From Onchocerca volvulus (taxonomy: Eukaryota; Nematoda; Chromadorea; Rhabditida; Onchocercidae): a stretch of 64,000 bases of DNA. Below, one piece after another: positions 24,094 to 38,413 of the stretch. Under the pieces are notes generated by a model, which worked only from the letters and a program-made list of their open reading frames with translations, did not search any database and had not been told where the DNA came from. Each line of letters starts with the position of its first letter. Position 1 is the stretch's first letter. The DNA lies in contig HG738137.1 of NCBI GenBank assembly GCA_000499405.2, positions 7,254,001 through 7,318,000 on the forward strand, given 5' to 3'. The position numbers and the translations under genes are program-made.

Positions 24094-27000
24094 TCACGAT
24101 TTATTTCTTTTTGTCGTACTATTCGGTATTTCATAATCATGAGCACCTGAAGCAAATAAAAAAAAGAAAAATGGATCAAGTATTAAAATTGACTTTGAAA
24201 TTTGTTTCTAGCTATTTTTCAAATTGAATTCTGAAGAAGAAAAAAGTAAAAAGGATGTGTTTAGAGAGGAATGTAACAAAAAAATTAGTTTTAGACGCTA
24301 AGACTTACTCTTTCCAGAATTTCCAGGACTATCACTACTGATTGATGGATCAATTTCTGAATATACATCATCGAATTTGGCATATTCATCTGAATATAAC
24401 GAGGAAAGTAAGTATTTTATGCTCCGATAGATGCTTAAAGTAAGTAAAGAAGATGAAATGAGAACCAAGTGTATTGAGAACAGAACTTCAGTGAGACTTG
24501 ATCTATTATTCAATCATTAATTAATTGAGCCAGTATTTTCAATTATTAATTAAATTCAAATCCAAATGTCATACTTTGTGGTCTACCGGATCGTTCATTA
24601 TTCTTCAGATCCTCTGATTTATTATTCTTCATTGCAGACTGATCATCTGCTGCAGTTCCTGCTGTCCTTCTATAAAGCGGATTGTTGAAATGATTCTTCG
24701 TTATAATCTGTTCGCTATTTATCGCCGTTGGATTGTAACTGAAATCATCAACTATTTCATTATTTTATTTTTAATGAATTCCATAAATAATATATTGAAG
24801 TTTATCAAAGCTTTTACAGAAAGTTTTTGAGCGATTATTTCAATTACACAAAAACAATCATACAAATCTGTTGCGGAAGCCATCTGTTCGGGCACAACTT
24901 TCACATAAATAAGGTCACATTCTTGAACATGCGTATCAATCAATGCACTCGTCAATTTATGCTGATTGTTTTTCTACTTTTTTAAAGCAAACGTAGAATG
25001 TTAATTAGTGGAATAAATTCCATAACCAGAAGAAAAGTGAGAGGAAAGAGGTATTTGAAAAAAGATACGAGAAATTAGCAAATTTGCTAATATTCCGGTA
25101 ATATGCACATATTACCATCTTTTCAGATTATTTAAATATTTTCAATTTTTGACTGGCAGAAGCGTAGTTAACTTACGAGATAGTCGGAACGACCGGATCA
25201 CGTTCTCTCATATATTTTCGTCGATAATAGGCAGTAAGTGCTGCGAAAGCAGTAATTACTACAACCAGTTTACCTATAACTAACCCGGTCGTTGTCACCA
25301 CTCTGCGTTTTCTCGGCATGTGGTGCTTCAATTCTGAATTTTTACTAAGAAATAACAATTAGAACTGAAACAATACTCTAAAGTTACTCTAGTAGTGATG
25401 GCAAGATCATCATAGAATTTAACATTTGAACTTTCAGAAGATAAAAGAAAAAGATAGAGGTTGCGATGAAATATCGATCTGTTAATTTCATCAAGAATTT
25501 TTATTTGAAATTCAAATTCAAATTACTGCATCAAAAGTGATACTGAATGAACTTGCCATAAATTTAAGCAAAAGAAACTTAGTTTTACTTATTTAACCGT
25601 TTTAATTTGGTATTTTAAGTGCAAATTGCTATTTTATATACACTTTATTTTTCTTAAGATTCTAAATAATAATACAGATTAAACATATATGACTGGCTAT
25701 TGTTACACTTTTTTCTTAATTTTTTCTCAATTTTCTTCAAGTTTTTGATATTGCTCTATTAAAGAAAGAAAGGAAACTTCATACTGTTAGCACCACAAAG
25801 GTCATCGTTTTTGTTGCAACAACCAACTACTGGGTCGCAAATACCCTCACCGCAGTCGCAAACATTCGCACACTGTTCGCCCCAGAAACCTTCAGGACAA
25901 GCTATAAAAGATAACTATCAAATAAGCGACTAGGTAGTCTAGAGAAAAAAAAAAAAAGAACGCATTTAAAATCGATATTTGGCTTGAAAAAACATTTGCA
26001 TGTTACAAAGCATATATTCGATTGAATAAAAAAAAAAAAAGAGATTTCCAAAACTTTTCAAAATTATTAACCTTGGTCGCATTGTGGTCCCGTGAAACCT
26101 GGATGGCAAATACAATTACCCGAAGTTGCTTGGCATTTTGAATTTTCCATTTCACAGGAACATCGAAAAGCACAATCTGGACCCCATGAACCTTCCGGAC
26201 AATATCGATTGCAAAGATCACCCATAAGACCTACAGAAATATGATGTACTTTTTAATCCTTTCCGTTTATCATATAATAAGAGAGAAAGGAAATGAAAAT
26301 TTCAAACAATTTCAACCTTTTTTCAAAGATTTAAAAAATTACCAGGAGCACAATGACAAATACCGGTGACTGGATTGCACAGTTTGCGATCACTTGCACA
26401 TTTGCATTCTTTCATGCAATCCATACCCCATCGATCCAATCCACAACCTGTAAAATTTTGTAAATTTAAATTTAACTTTAAATATAAACTCAAAATATCT
26501 CGTGTAAATATGCAATGCATACATAATATCGTCTAAATTCTACTCTAATTCAACTTGCAGTATATGAATAATTCTGTTTAATAGTGCAATAAAAAGATTG
26601 CAAGTATATCAAGTGTGAAACAGTGCAGTCTCGAAGTATCATTCTAGTCTCGAGATAATTAGACTCAAAGAGAAACAGAATCTTTCATCATTTTAAGAAT
26701 TCGTATCTTTCAAAAACAGAAACTAACTTAATTCGCAATTTTCACCCATAAAACCAGCTGGACATCGACATTCACCGTCTACCGGATCGCATTTACCATT
26801 ATTCTTGCACTGATTGCATGTTTGCGAGCAATTTACACCCCATTTATCTCTAGGGCATGCTGTAACATGCTTCTAATTAATTCCGTTGAAATCTGATCAT
26901 AACTACTGGATATCTATTACTTTGTAGCAATCGGAATCTGACAGCAATTCAGGAACAAAAGTCAGACTCTAAATAATTCTTTCATCATCCAAGCTAAGGA

Positions 27001-30000
27001 GTTTCTTTTTCAGTTTAATCAAATTTTGCAAATTTGATCGATTCCTAGTCATAGAAGATTAGCTGATTAGCCTGCAATATATGAGAGATAGGTGTAATCT
27101 CAGATACCTCGGTTACATCTTACACCTGTGAAACCGTTGTAACATTGACAGCTGCCATCAATACTGTCGCACTCGGCACTTTCCGCACAATCGCAATGAT
27201 TCATGCACTTGTCACCCCACATTTTAAATGGGCAACTTTGCTCACAAAGTACACCACTTCGTCCGGGTGGACACTGTAAACACGTACCCGTACGTGGGTC
27301 ACATCCATGAATACAGGTGCACTTTTGCGCACATTTCTTGCCGTAAGTACCGAAAGGACATTCTGAAAATTTTGAACAAAATTAATAACTGAAAATAAGA
27401 AAATAGAAGAAACGCACGTTTAGAATTTCAGTGACAAGTTATAAGCCGATAAGCCAATAAGTGATAAGCGAGATGGAATTCATAAACAGCAGCTAAGATA
27501 CACACGGAGGTTTCGAATTAGGAGAATAAATATTGGTGGAAATCTGAGTTAGAACATTTCACTCACTACTTCCTACTGACGGTTGAAAGCCAAGACAAGT
27601 TGTCAAATAAATCAGGCAAAGTTTTACTTGAAAAAAAGACTAGCAATTGTAGCCTGAATGTCTTGTCACAATTTAGGCCAATAAATTAGTCTTTTTTTTC
27701 CTCATATATTTTCTTAATATAATTAACTCCTCGATGAAAATTTTCTCGATAGCTTCTTCGAAAGATTGCCTAAAGTTTTTAAAGAAAACTTGAAACTCGG
27801 AACCGAAATTCAAATAAAAAATCTTGAAATTTCTTATGAAGTCCTAAAAAATTATTATTGGAAATCTTTGCCCTACATCACATAATTATAATTTCTCTCA
27901 CCCTTGTCACACATATGACCGGTATACCCTGGTTGACAATCACATTTCTCGAAACCTCCCACACAAACTCCATGAACACATGGACATGAACCCAAGCAAT
28001 CCTTTTTTTCTCCCGAAGGACATAACACTGAGCAGTCTGACCCTGAAAAGGGATTTATTTTTGAAAAATGCTTATAATTGATTAAGAATTGAACTTTTAA
28101 TTTGCTTGAAATTTTCAAATTTCATGCAGCTCTATTAGCTTTAAAATGAAACTTAGATTTGTTGAAATTACAATTTAAATTTGAAACCAACCAGTCCATC
28201 CATCCACACAAATGCATTCACCATTTACTGAATCACATGTGGCACCATTCTTACACTGGCATTCTTGCGAGCAATTAATTCCATAAAAATTCTAAAATAA
28301 TAATGAAATTACAGATTCAAAGACAAATTAAACCTGTCCATAGAACGATATCATATGATGATAATGATAGTCTAAAATGATATGATTAAATGATTAGATG
28401 CCTTATCAATGTATCATTATTGATAATGCATTTGTTATACTTCAGTACGGTGAATTAGAAACCGGAATGATCATTATTTCTTTCGTACATTCAATGAGTA
28501 AATAATGAAAAATTAAGCTCTAACTTTGCTGCATGGTACTTCACAACTTTTTCCAGTCCATCCAGGCGTGCAAATGCATTCACCAGTTAATGGATCGCAA
28601 CCAGCATCATTTTTGCAGTTGCATGCCTTACAATTTGCATTGCCATGACCAGCCCAACAAGGCAGATTGCATTGTGGTCCTCGCCAACCTAAAATTATTT
28701 TATTGTTATATTCCAAAGTTATCATTATTTCATCTTTTATCATGTATGATTAGATAGCAACCACTACTATGATCTGAATTAATAGTACAAGAAGTTTTTA
28801 AAAAAAGTTTTAAAAAAAAGTTCAAAAAAGTGCAAACAAAAGTAATATAGTAAAAGACAGTAACCTACCAGCAGTGCAATTACAAGTACCGAAACGGTGA
28901 TCGCACGAAGCACCGTTTTTGCAATTGCACTTCGATTCACAGTTCATACCAAATAGACCTTCAGGGCATTTTTCATCACAACTAAAAAAGAATTTTGAAA
29001 AGAGTTAAAATTTTCAAAATTCTGCAAAATTAAGTTAACTTACGTAAAACGTATTAAATATTCGAGTAATAACTCAATAATTAACAAAAACAATTCAGTT
29101 AAAAAATTTCAATAGTAAAAAAAGCATCGAAATTTAAAGTTCTCGGATCTCAGAACCGGAAATTAAGCCAGAATGAACTGTCAAGCCTTACCGAATTCCC
29201 TGATATCCAGCAGCGCAAATGCACTGACCAGTAACCGGATCACACTGTGAACCGGTATTCAGGTTGCACTCGCACTTTTTCTCGCAATTTTCACCGTAAT
29301 ATGATGTTGGACATGGAGAATTACAACCTGCTCCCGTGTAACCTGCATGACAGCTACAGAAACCAATGGTGGGATGACATCTGAAAATATTTGAAATGAA
29401 TTTAATCATTTAAATACAGAAAATAAAAGGAAATCAAACCCAATAGACAATAGAAAGGAGCAGAAATTTGCAAAATGCTAATTTTAACTTTTTAAAACTT
29501 ACAATTTTGTATTCTTCCGATTGCAAGCACATTCATTCTCACAATTTGGCCCAAAACGATCAAATGGGCAAACTATAATTTTAAGAGTAAACCAAAAAGT
29601 AATCATATTAGAAGCATTGAAAGACTGAAATTGAAAAATTTTAGGAAATTTGATTTAAAAAAAAAAAAAGATTGAAACGAAAAAAATCAAACTTTCAGGT
29701 AAAGTAATTAGTCAAAAGAATTCCGTGAAATTATTTTGGCAACTGAGAGGTAATTAATTTAATTAAAAAGTGAAATTAACAATTTAAATTATACTTTTCT
29801 CATCACATCGTTCTCCTCGGAATCCTTCCAAACAAATGCATGTTCCATTGATCGGATGGCAACGTGCTTCGTTTATACAATTGCATTTTTGAGCACAATG
29901 AAACGAGATTATTTGATAAATGAATAACTGACATATGTTAATTAAAGATTTGTTAATTAATTAAAAAACATTATTAATTTTTCAAGAAATCAAGTTGATA

Positions 30001-33000
30001 TCAACTACATGCGCTATTTGTGGAGGAGGAAGAGAAGGATTGAAAGTTTGAAAAATATGTTTGGGCTAATTAAGCTAATTAATCATTCTCATGAATGGTA
30101 CTTACTTCTTCCCCAAATGTACCATCTGGGCATGGATCTTCACAGTGTTTTCCCGTAAAGCCAATACAATGACAATTTCCGGTTACCGGATCACATTCAT
30201 TGTCATTGTTACAGAAACATTTCGAAGCACAGTTTATACCGTAAAACCCTTTCTGACATTTATTTTCACAAAATCGACCCTGAATTTCAAAATAAATTTT
30301 AAGCATAACTTGTAAAATTTTACGTAAATTAGACAATCAATTTCCAAAGATTCAAAAATTTCTTGAATTCTTTCAAGATTAATTCAAATATAATATACAT
30401 ACAGAAGATTTCAAAAACTGGTTTATTTAAAAAGCCTAGAAATAAAGCGTCAAAATGAGGAAATTACATGAAAAATCTTCTAATAAATTAATTCCATTAT
30501 AGTCATTACTTTTTTTTTTAAATTTAAGCTAATCAATTGAGATTCATCATAATAAATCAAAGATTTGAAGTTTTAAAGTCAAAGATTTAATTAATTCAAA
30601 ATTCCTTAAAAGCATTGTTTTATTTCGGCTTTATTTTAATTTAAAGTTATTACAAATTCGATTAGAACTATAATATTATGAAAAGAGAGTTTCAAGACAA
30701 TTGAGAGGAAATAAATAAGTTGAAATGAAACAAGAAGTAATGACTAATGACTCTAACTTGAATTATTGGAAAATTATTATCCATTTGAAGCATTCTTTCT
30801 AGAAAGATTTTCAAATAAACCAGAAAAGTTTAAAATAAATTACTAACTGAAAATCCAGCAGAACATAAGCAACTGCCATCCTTCTTATTACAATATGCGC
30901 CATTTTGGCATTCACAGTCATATATACAGTCGGGTCCATGTTTTCTCTTAATTAATTAAATAAATTTTATAAATAAGCACGCGAAAGTTCAAAGATAGAT
31001 TAATTTCAGATTTTATAAAAAATTCTGAATCAATAGAAAATATCGTTGGAAATTTTATTTTAAAAATGAAAATATTGAACAGTCCTCACTTCGTCACAAA
31101 CTTTGAGACATAATGGACCGGAGAATCCAGGACTACATTTGCATGAACCATTGATCGGATTGCAAGTACCATTATTCTGACATAAACATGAAAATATACA
31201 ACTTGGACCCCAATGGTCATTGCTACATGGTTCCTCGCAGTGTTCACCACGATATCCTAAAAGGTCAAATATAAACCTGGCAAGAATAAATTAAATTCAT
31301 TATTAATATCGCAATCTGAATATTCCAAGCTCGTTAATTATTCGATCTGAAACTTGCTAGAAAATAATAACATGACAAATACCAGGAGGACAATGACAGC
31401 TGCCCATGATAGGGTCACAAGAAACTCCACGTTTGCAATCACATTTCAAGCTGCAAGATGGACCCCAGAATCCTGTTGGACAAGCTGCAAAGCAAATATA
31501 AATATATGTATATTTATAAATGCAATCAAAAGTTACAATGAATATGAACTTTAGATTTAAAAAAATTTCAATAATTCGAAATCAAAAATTCAAAATTCCT
31601 CTCTGTTTCCCACAGATGAAATTTCCCGAAAGACGAACTTATCGAGCATGAAGGACCTGAATAACCGGCATTACATGTGCAATTATTTGGCGCTGTACAA
31701 ACACCATTCAAACACGGTGGATCACACAAAGCTGGAAATGAAGATCATTGAAATGACGTTATGTGTGGGTTCAGTTGATAAAAAAAAATTGTTCAACACA
31801 TAAATTCTGCTGTGATTCAGCTATTGGATTGTAGCTGGAAAAGATGATAACCTGATAAGGGCTGATAAAGTAAGCACTACGGTTAAAGAAAATGGGTCAG
31901 ACATTGTTGAAAGAATATTAGATATGGGATTGATTGGTATACCAATTGAGATTAATTAATCCTGATATGTTGTTTTTTATTGAGGAATCAGATTATTCTG
32001 AAGCAAAACATTGTATGGCTATGAAGGAAAGGATGTAATAAGAGTAATAGATGAGTAATAGTGAAACTAATGATTTCAAAATATAAATACCCTATAATTG
32101 TGCAAGCATTTTGTAAAAATATAGATAAAGATAAAAGAACATTATAATTACTGGATGGCAAACCATTAATTGGAATAACGAAACAAGTCGCACATTATTC
32201 GCTAAAGCTAATTATCTCTTCTACTCCCAACTTACTTCATCCCATAATTATCTTCTATTAAAAAATAATATTGCCTAACTATCACATATTTTAGCAAAAA
32301 AGCAAAATATTTGTATATTTTTCATATTTTATGTGAAAATACTAACATTCACTTTAATATCAATAAAAATAGAGTAAAAAACTCAATGACAATATCATAA
32401 ACTGGCACTACAAAAACTTAATAAAGTTAAGTAAACTTATATATCTAAATAAGAGTAAAATAAACTAAGATGACTAAATTTATAAAAAATCTTACAAATT
32501 TTCTAATATGTTACCTTTGACCCTTATATGTTTTTTGAATTTCGTTGGAATTCCTGTATGTATTTCAGTGTATTAATATTTTTAATTAAAGTAAATGTTT
32601 ATAATTAAAATAAGTGTTTGTAATTAAAGTAAATGTTTATAATTAAATTAATTCATATAAATATTTCTGACTATTGTTATTACAAACAATTAAATGAGTG
32701 CAAAAATATTTGACATGAAGGTTCATTAACACCTCACCAGACATTAACATTTCGTTCTAAACTAATAGAAAATAATTTTTCATGCACAAAACGATAGGCT
32801 CCTTCAGTTGTAAAAGAGTAAATTCATATCTTTTTCTTTAGGAAATTTAGATACTTCAAAATGATTAATTACAATCATTAATACTTTACTAAATTTTATT
32901 ATTTATTAGTTTTACTACATTCAATTACTTCCATTCTTTTGCTAAACGACGAAAAGATTTTCTTCACCAAAAAAAACTTACGAATGCAAGTATCGTTGGC

Positions 33001-34226
33001 GATTTTTACATAACCATTGCAACATTGCTTTACATATACCGTCACAATTTTTGGCACATTTCGATAAGATATTTTATCACCATATCTAATTAGTTAAAAC
33101 AAATTTTGAACATTTTTCTCATATTTCAAGTCTTTAAATTGAGAAAAAAATCATGCCAAAAACTTCTAAATTTGTAGAATTTCCAAGCCAAATTTTCAGC
33201 TGATCTTTAAATTTGCAAACCTCGGATTTCATAATACTAGTTCCGATCTTAACCTGGTATATTTAGGGAACCAACTCAAAATGAAGCCTTTTTAAATAAA
33301 ATGAATGATTTCATCCGAATTATTTTTGAAACTTCATATTTTGATGAAATTTTCACGAAACTAACGAAAGAATCTGAACTGAATTATTTGTATGATAAAT
33401 TGAAATAATCCACAGCTAATATTTACTTGACTTCTTCACACTTGAAACCTTTGCTAATATCTGGACACCAAACGGTCGTCCTGTATGGTACTTTCTGTAT
33501 GTATCGTTCCAGCTGAAGCTCTTCTTTCCTAAAATTGTTTTTATGATAATTTCATCTTTTTTTCAGAAGATAACATCTGATAATCTTCAAGTTTCGCTGA
33601 ATTAAGAACTTTTTATAAAGAAAGAAAGTATTTTTTCAACAATTCTATGTTTTGGTCTAAGAAACTTTTGAATGGAATGTTTTACGAAAATTAAACATAA
33701 TGCGAACCAGAATTTGCATTTAATCAAGTATTGAAATCAACAAAATATTTCTTATTTTGATAAGAAATTCGAAGTTTTATTTTTAGTGTCATTTGAAGTG
33801 GAAGAAGATGAAATGATGAAAAGAATAATTATACTGCAAATCATCAATGCCATTTCTCATCCCATAAATTTTTTTCAGATTATATTCTTTTCCGACAGAT
33901 TTTGCAATGAACTCAAGAAATGATTTTAATCCAAATTCATAAAAGAGATTTTTTAAATAGTTTTCAAGTTCAATTCCTTTCAAAGGAAATGAACTGAATA
34001 TACTTAATCTCAATAGACAAATTTATTAGGTGACAAAGTGCTCATCAAATAAATAAATTTAAATATTTTTCAAAGAAACTCAATACGATAAACTCACGGA
34101 AAATTGTAAAAAGTTAACTTACTCGACAGGTACTGTGCAAACATTATCTTCCGTTGGTTCACCACAATAAACAAGTTTTATAAAACTTGCTACAGTAATA
34201 AGTAATAATTTAAATAAGTTGCACAT
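24094..34226 (-). CDS. ced-1: CED-1/MEGF10-type engulfment receptor, 24 exons
   Basis: Exons: 34123-34226, 33427-33528, 32982-33085, 31639-31731, 31383-31484, 31090-31256, 30848-30946, 30106-30279, 29795-29927, 29503-29572, 29192-29380, 28869-28981, 28525-28688, 28192-28291, 27902-28042, 27108-27362, 26728-26859, 26343-26447, 26072-26230, 25785-25901, 25177-25333, 24575-24738, 24309-24389, 24094-24146; 3078 nt, 1025 aa. CED-1 recognises apoptotic cells at the phagocyte surface and signals through CED-6. Seen here: a signal peptide (about 1-21), an EMI region (about 25-105, KQCCNGY), a long series of MEGF-type EGF modules (CPxGxxGxxC, CDPVTGxC) to about residue 870, a membrane segment (about 887-911) and a 114-residue tail with NPLY (946-949), YAKF, YSEI and YEIP. 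Length is close to C. elegans CED-1 (about 1100 aa). Two junctions are unusual: exon 9 (see findings) and exon 21, which uses the inner acceptor TTCAG. Confidence 0.93.
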
Positions 34227-34236
34227 GATCTGATTT

Positions 34237-34242
34237 CTGAAA
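34237..34242 (-). promoter_or_regulatory. Probable trans-splice acceptor of ced-1
   Basis: The minus strand reads TATATTTCAG ending here, with 10 nt left to the ATG at 34226. No upstream donor-bearing exon is evident, so spliced-leader addition is the simplest reading. Confidence 0.6.
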
Positions 34243-37200
34243 TATACAACATCTATTTATAAGCTGTAAAAATTTATAAATATTTATCGATTAAGTCAAA
34301 TGATGATAAATGACAATTGTTTATAGTACTGGCAAGAACAATTTGAGTAGAGAAATAAATTTATATTTTTGGAATTTGAGTTTGAGTTCAGCTCAGTCAA
34401 GTTCATCTCTTTTTAATTCAACCTGACGTTTTCAAATTATAAAAATTCATTACCAACATTCAATATGCCAGTAGTCATCCAACGATTTTAGTATATCAAA
34501 ACGTATTGCTTTTTTTAGTTTATTTATTGATAAGCTTAGTTTTTTTTTTAGATATTTTTAAATTAAATAAATTTAATAACCAATGGTTAAAAACTTCGAA
34601 AAAATCCCTTCTTAATTTTAATCTTTTGGTGCAAAACAACAAGAATAAAAAGATGATGGATAGATGGATTGTTTCTTTAAATTAAATTAATTAAATCATG
34701 GGATTGCTCTAATCGTATGGTTCAACCTGAAGGAAATAAAATTTTTGGAAAACAATTATCCTCAAAGAATACATCAAAATATAACTGAACTGCAATCGAA
34801 TTGAAATAAATAAATAAAATCAATCGATCGATCAGATGTCTACTGCCGACATCGATGCAACTGTGAAATAGAAAGGACACATTTTATTAAGTGATGGGTA
34901 AACGAAAAGGTGTGACATTCGAATGATCTCTGTATTTATCAGTCAGCCTATTTATATTGTTTTAATACAATGGTCAATCAACATTGGTCCCAAACTTTGG
35001 TTGTCAAACTTTTTAAACTTGATCTTTTTTTTTTTTCCTCAAAAGAGCAACATACTGATCAAATGATACCTACTGATATTATCAATAAATACTAGTAATA
35101 TTTAGAGATTGAACAGATTCATAATGATATACTGTAATTATCATCGTATAATGTCAACAAGGAAAAAGTTTAATACATTAGTGTTATAAAATGCAGTTAT
35201 AAAACCAATGATGATGAAGATTTGGGAGGTTTTAAAAAAGTTCTGAAAGAAGGTACAGGTGTTGATTAGGAGAGTATGACATCTTTGCTTCATCTATTTC
35301 TAACGTCTAAATTGCCGATTTTCCGGATTGTTAGTACCTAATCCGGTAGAAATAGTCCGATAGTTCGTAAATTTTCGAACCGTTTGATTCCTAATTCGAT
35401 ATGGAAAATATTTGATTTTTTAATTTCACTCACATGCAAGATCTTTTCCTCCCATGTTTGCCTAGACAAATTTATTGTTATTAAATACATATATGAAGTG
35501 TAAATAAAACGCCCAAAAGTATAACAATGTCAACGAATTTTCCGCAATAAATTGATATTTTAATTTTTCCGCGATTTTTATTAAAGTCCGAAATGTTTGT
35601 TCTTCGTTTGACAATGAATTTAACAAAAAATCAATCTTTAACCTACATGGAAACAGCGCTTTTGCAATATAATCTTCAATTCCTGTATTACAGATTAAAA
35701 ACTTGCTGAGTGCGATGCATGTTGTTGTTGGCATTGCAGTATGCAAGATGCATGATATGCACGACAAAAACTTTTTTATTTCACTCCCTTCATGAAATCA
35801 TATTCCTTCCTTCTCAATCATCCGTTACATACAGACTATGATCGAAATGGTTTAGCAGAATGAATTAATAAATAATTAAGCTCAACCAAAACTTTTTCTC
35901 TTTTTCAAAATGCCATCGCTATCTGTTTAAAAAGTTATTCGACTATGTAAAAGACTGCAATTTTTTTTTTTTGAAATTAATTCAAGGCCAATCTGCAATT
36001 GAAAAAAAAAAAGATCGCATTTTTTTAGAAAAAATTGCAAATCAGATAGGTTTGGGAATGATAAATATGAAATGCCTGCATATAAATGAACTATTTCAAT
36101 ACCATTAATCTCTTTTGCCAAAAATTTTTTAAAGCGATTTTCAGATGAGATTACTGGAGAACTTTGATCGCATCATCGTTTATTTCAACGAACTTTTTTA
36201 GACAATAAATGTGAGAACGGAATGAAGGTAAAAGAAAAAAAAAATCTTTAATTTGAAATGTGAAAAGATTTGCTGTTTATGTTGTAAATTATATTATAAA
36301 ATTTCAACAATTCCATGAAAAAAGAGAAAAAATTAAAATAAATCCTTACGATTCAATTAAAAATGATACTCATTCGAATCAACACAATGGCAAAAATTAG
36401 AGATGGTCAATTTATTTATAAAAAAAAGAAACAAAACCAAAAAACAAAAAAAAACTGAACTTGGCGGGCAATGATGTGAAAATCGATTGAAATTCCTTCT
36501 CCTATCAATATCAGTAACCTGTTATTCGCTCTATTCCCCTATTCTGCGACTTTTTGCGGCTGTGACCTCGCGACTATAGAAGCGAAGTGTTCAGGTCCTT
36601 TCGCACTAATTCCATTCATCATTCATTGCTAAATAACTGATTGTCCAAAGAATTTTTTAATCGTAGAAGAAAATAAATGAAATGTACGATGTTTATTGGC
36701 GAATCGCCGAAATTGAATCTTTATTCCAGAAATGAGGATCAAACGGCAAAGCACATGATCTTTCGCCAAAGAATGACCGCCAACTCCGTTAAACTTTACA
36801 CAAGTACTTTCTTCCATTTCACATTTAAAAACTTATCGGTAAACTTCGCAAAAAATTTTTAGAAAACAATGGAATTTCATAGTTTTCAAAAAGCATGAAA
36901 AGTTTACAAATCGTTCATTCCTTCCAAAATTTTAATGTCCTTTTTTTTTCGGAAATTTATATTTGGATGGAAGAAAAATTCGTAGTATAGCAGAATGGAT
37001 AAATGATCAGAAAATAAACAAACCAGTAAATAATTGTTTAAATTTTCCGAGATTCCGAACAAAAAAGCGAGAAATACGCAAAAGAGTGAGAACGGTATAC
37101 ATGAATCATATAAATTAAAAAGAATAACAATAAAAGTTTTTTTGTGAAAATTTAGAAAAATATATTGAAATTTGAAATTGAATACATGGGAAATCTTTTC

Positions 37201-38413
37201 AGCTGACTTATTTTTGCAAACTTTCAAGTGATGAGAACGATCTTTCCCTCAACTATCATTTAATCAGGAAAAATAAACATTTGAAGGCGTTTGTAGTATG
37301 TAAAAAAAAAAAACAGAAAAATTCAAATCTAAAGAAAGTTCTGTTTAAAAATAAAATAGTCAATAATTATATTTTTTGTGCTCAACAAATATATTCACAT
37401 TATATTTATTCAATAATTTGTTCGATATATTAGACAGTTTGATTCGAGCATCATAAAAAAATTAAAATTTTATTTTTTGTTTTTTGCTAAATGGAAATAG
37501 AAGCGTGAGATATTTTCATGCTGATTATAAAGAAGCGATTTGTGATTTAAAACAGTTTTATTGATTGGCGCTTAGAATATTTTTAAATTTTTAATTTGTT
37601 CAACTGAATTTGTTACAACAATATTAAACAATATAGCACAGCACAGCATGGAATAGAATTCTTCTTTCTTTTTTTCAATAAAAAATGATGTGATACTTCA
37701 ATCAATTCTATGATAACATTGACAAGAATTGTCTTTGGTTATAAATTATCTGTTTTATACCAATATTATTAATTATTTCATACATTCTGTTATTTTACAG
37801 TTTATTACCATATTGACTTGTCTGCTATATTATCTCCTCTCTTTTATATTTCTTTCTGATATATATTTCACTATTCTATATTGATGCAATCATTACAAAT
37901 ATATAAAACAAGAGTTTCAAATCCTAAATAGTCAATTTCTTCCATTTTCAACACAGTTTTCAACATCTTTCTAGAAATCAATGGTCAGAAAGCAAAATAA
38001 TTCAGACGAGCAACTAATACGTAACTAGATCATCATCTAACGACAAATTAAGAGTTCTAGAATCCGGTTGAAAAAATCGAACCATCAGTTACTGAAAAAA
38101 TTGACTTTTTTAAAATAATTTTTTACAGCAATTGCTTGCTTATTGCAATCTCATTCCTATTTGATAAATTTATATCACATCTTTAAGCTATACTTATAAA
38201 TCTGTTGCATCTTGATTTTTCTCAAGATTTTTCTCGGTAAATCACGATAAAACATTTTATACTTCGAATTATGCAGTAAATTATAGCTTAACATTTTTAT
38301 CGGACTATTTGAGGAAGAAAAAATCTTAATTACTATATCTGTCAACGCTTGCTTTACTTAATTACAACTGATTTCTAAAATTCACTAAAATTATAACTTC
38401 TTTCCATGATCAT
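34243..38413. other. Intergenic DNA between alpha-catulin and ced-1
   Basis: No gene supported. A less AT-rich patch around 36520-36830 holds short overlapping open stretches on both strands without domains or splice support, and might be part of the ced-1 upstream control region. Poly(A)/poly(T) runs are common (for example near 35026-35037 and 35958-35970). The minus-strand AATAAA at 37801-37806 is one candidate end for catulin transcripts, about 610 nt past its stop. Confidence 0.5.

Noticed and set aside
35462..35767. 101-residue minus-strand stretch upstream of ced-1
   Set aside because: No recognisable motif or splice context; length is within reach of chance.
36629..36862. Overlapping open stretches on both strands in a less AT-rich patch
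   Set aside because: Neither shows a domain or splice support; better read as possible control DNA.
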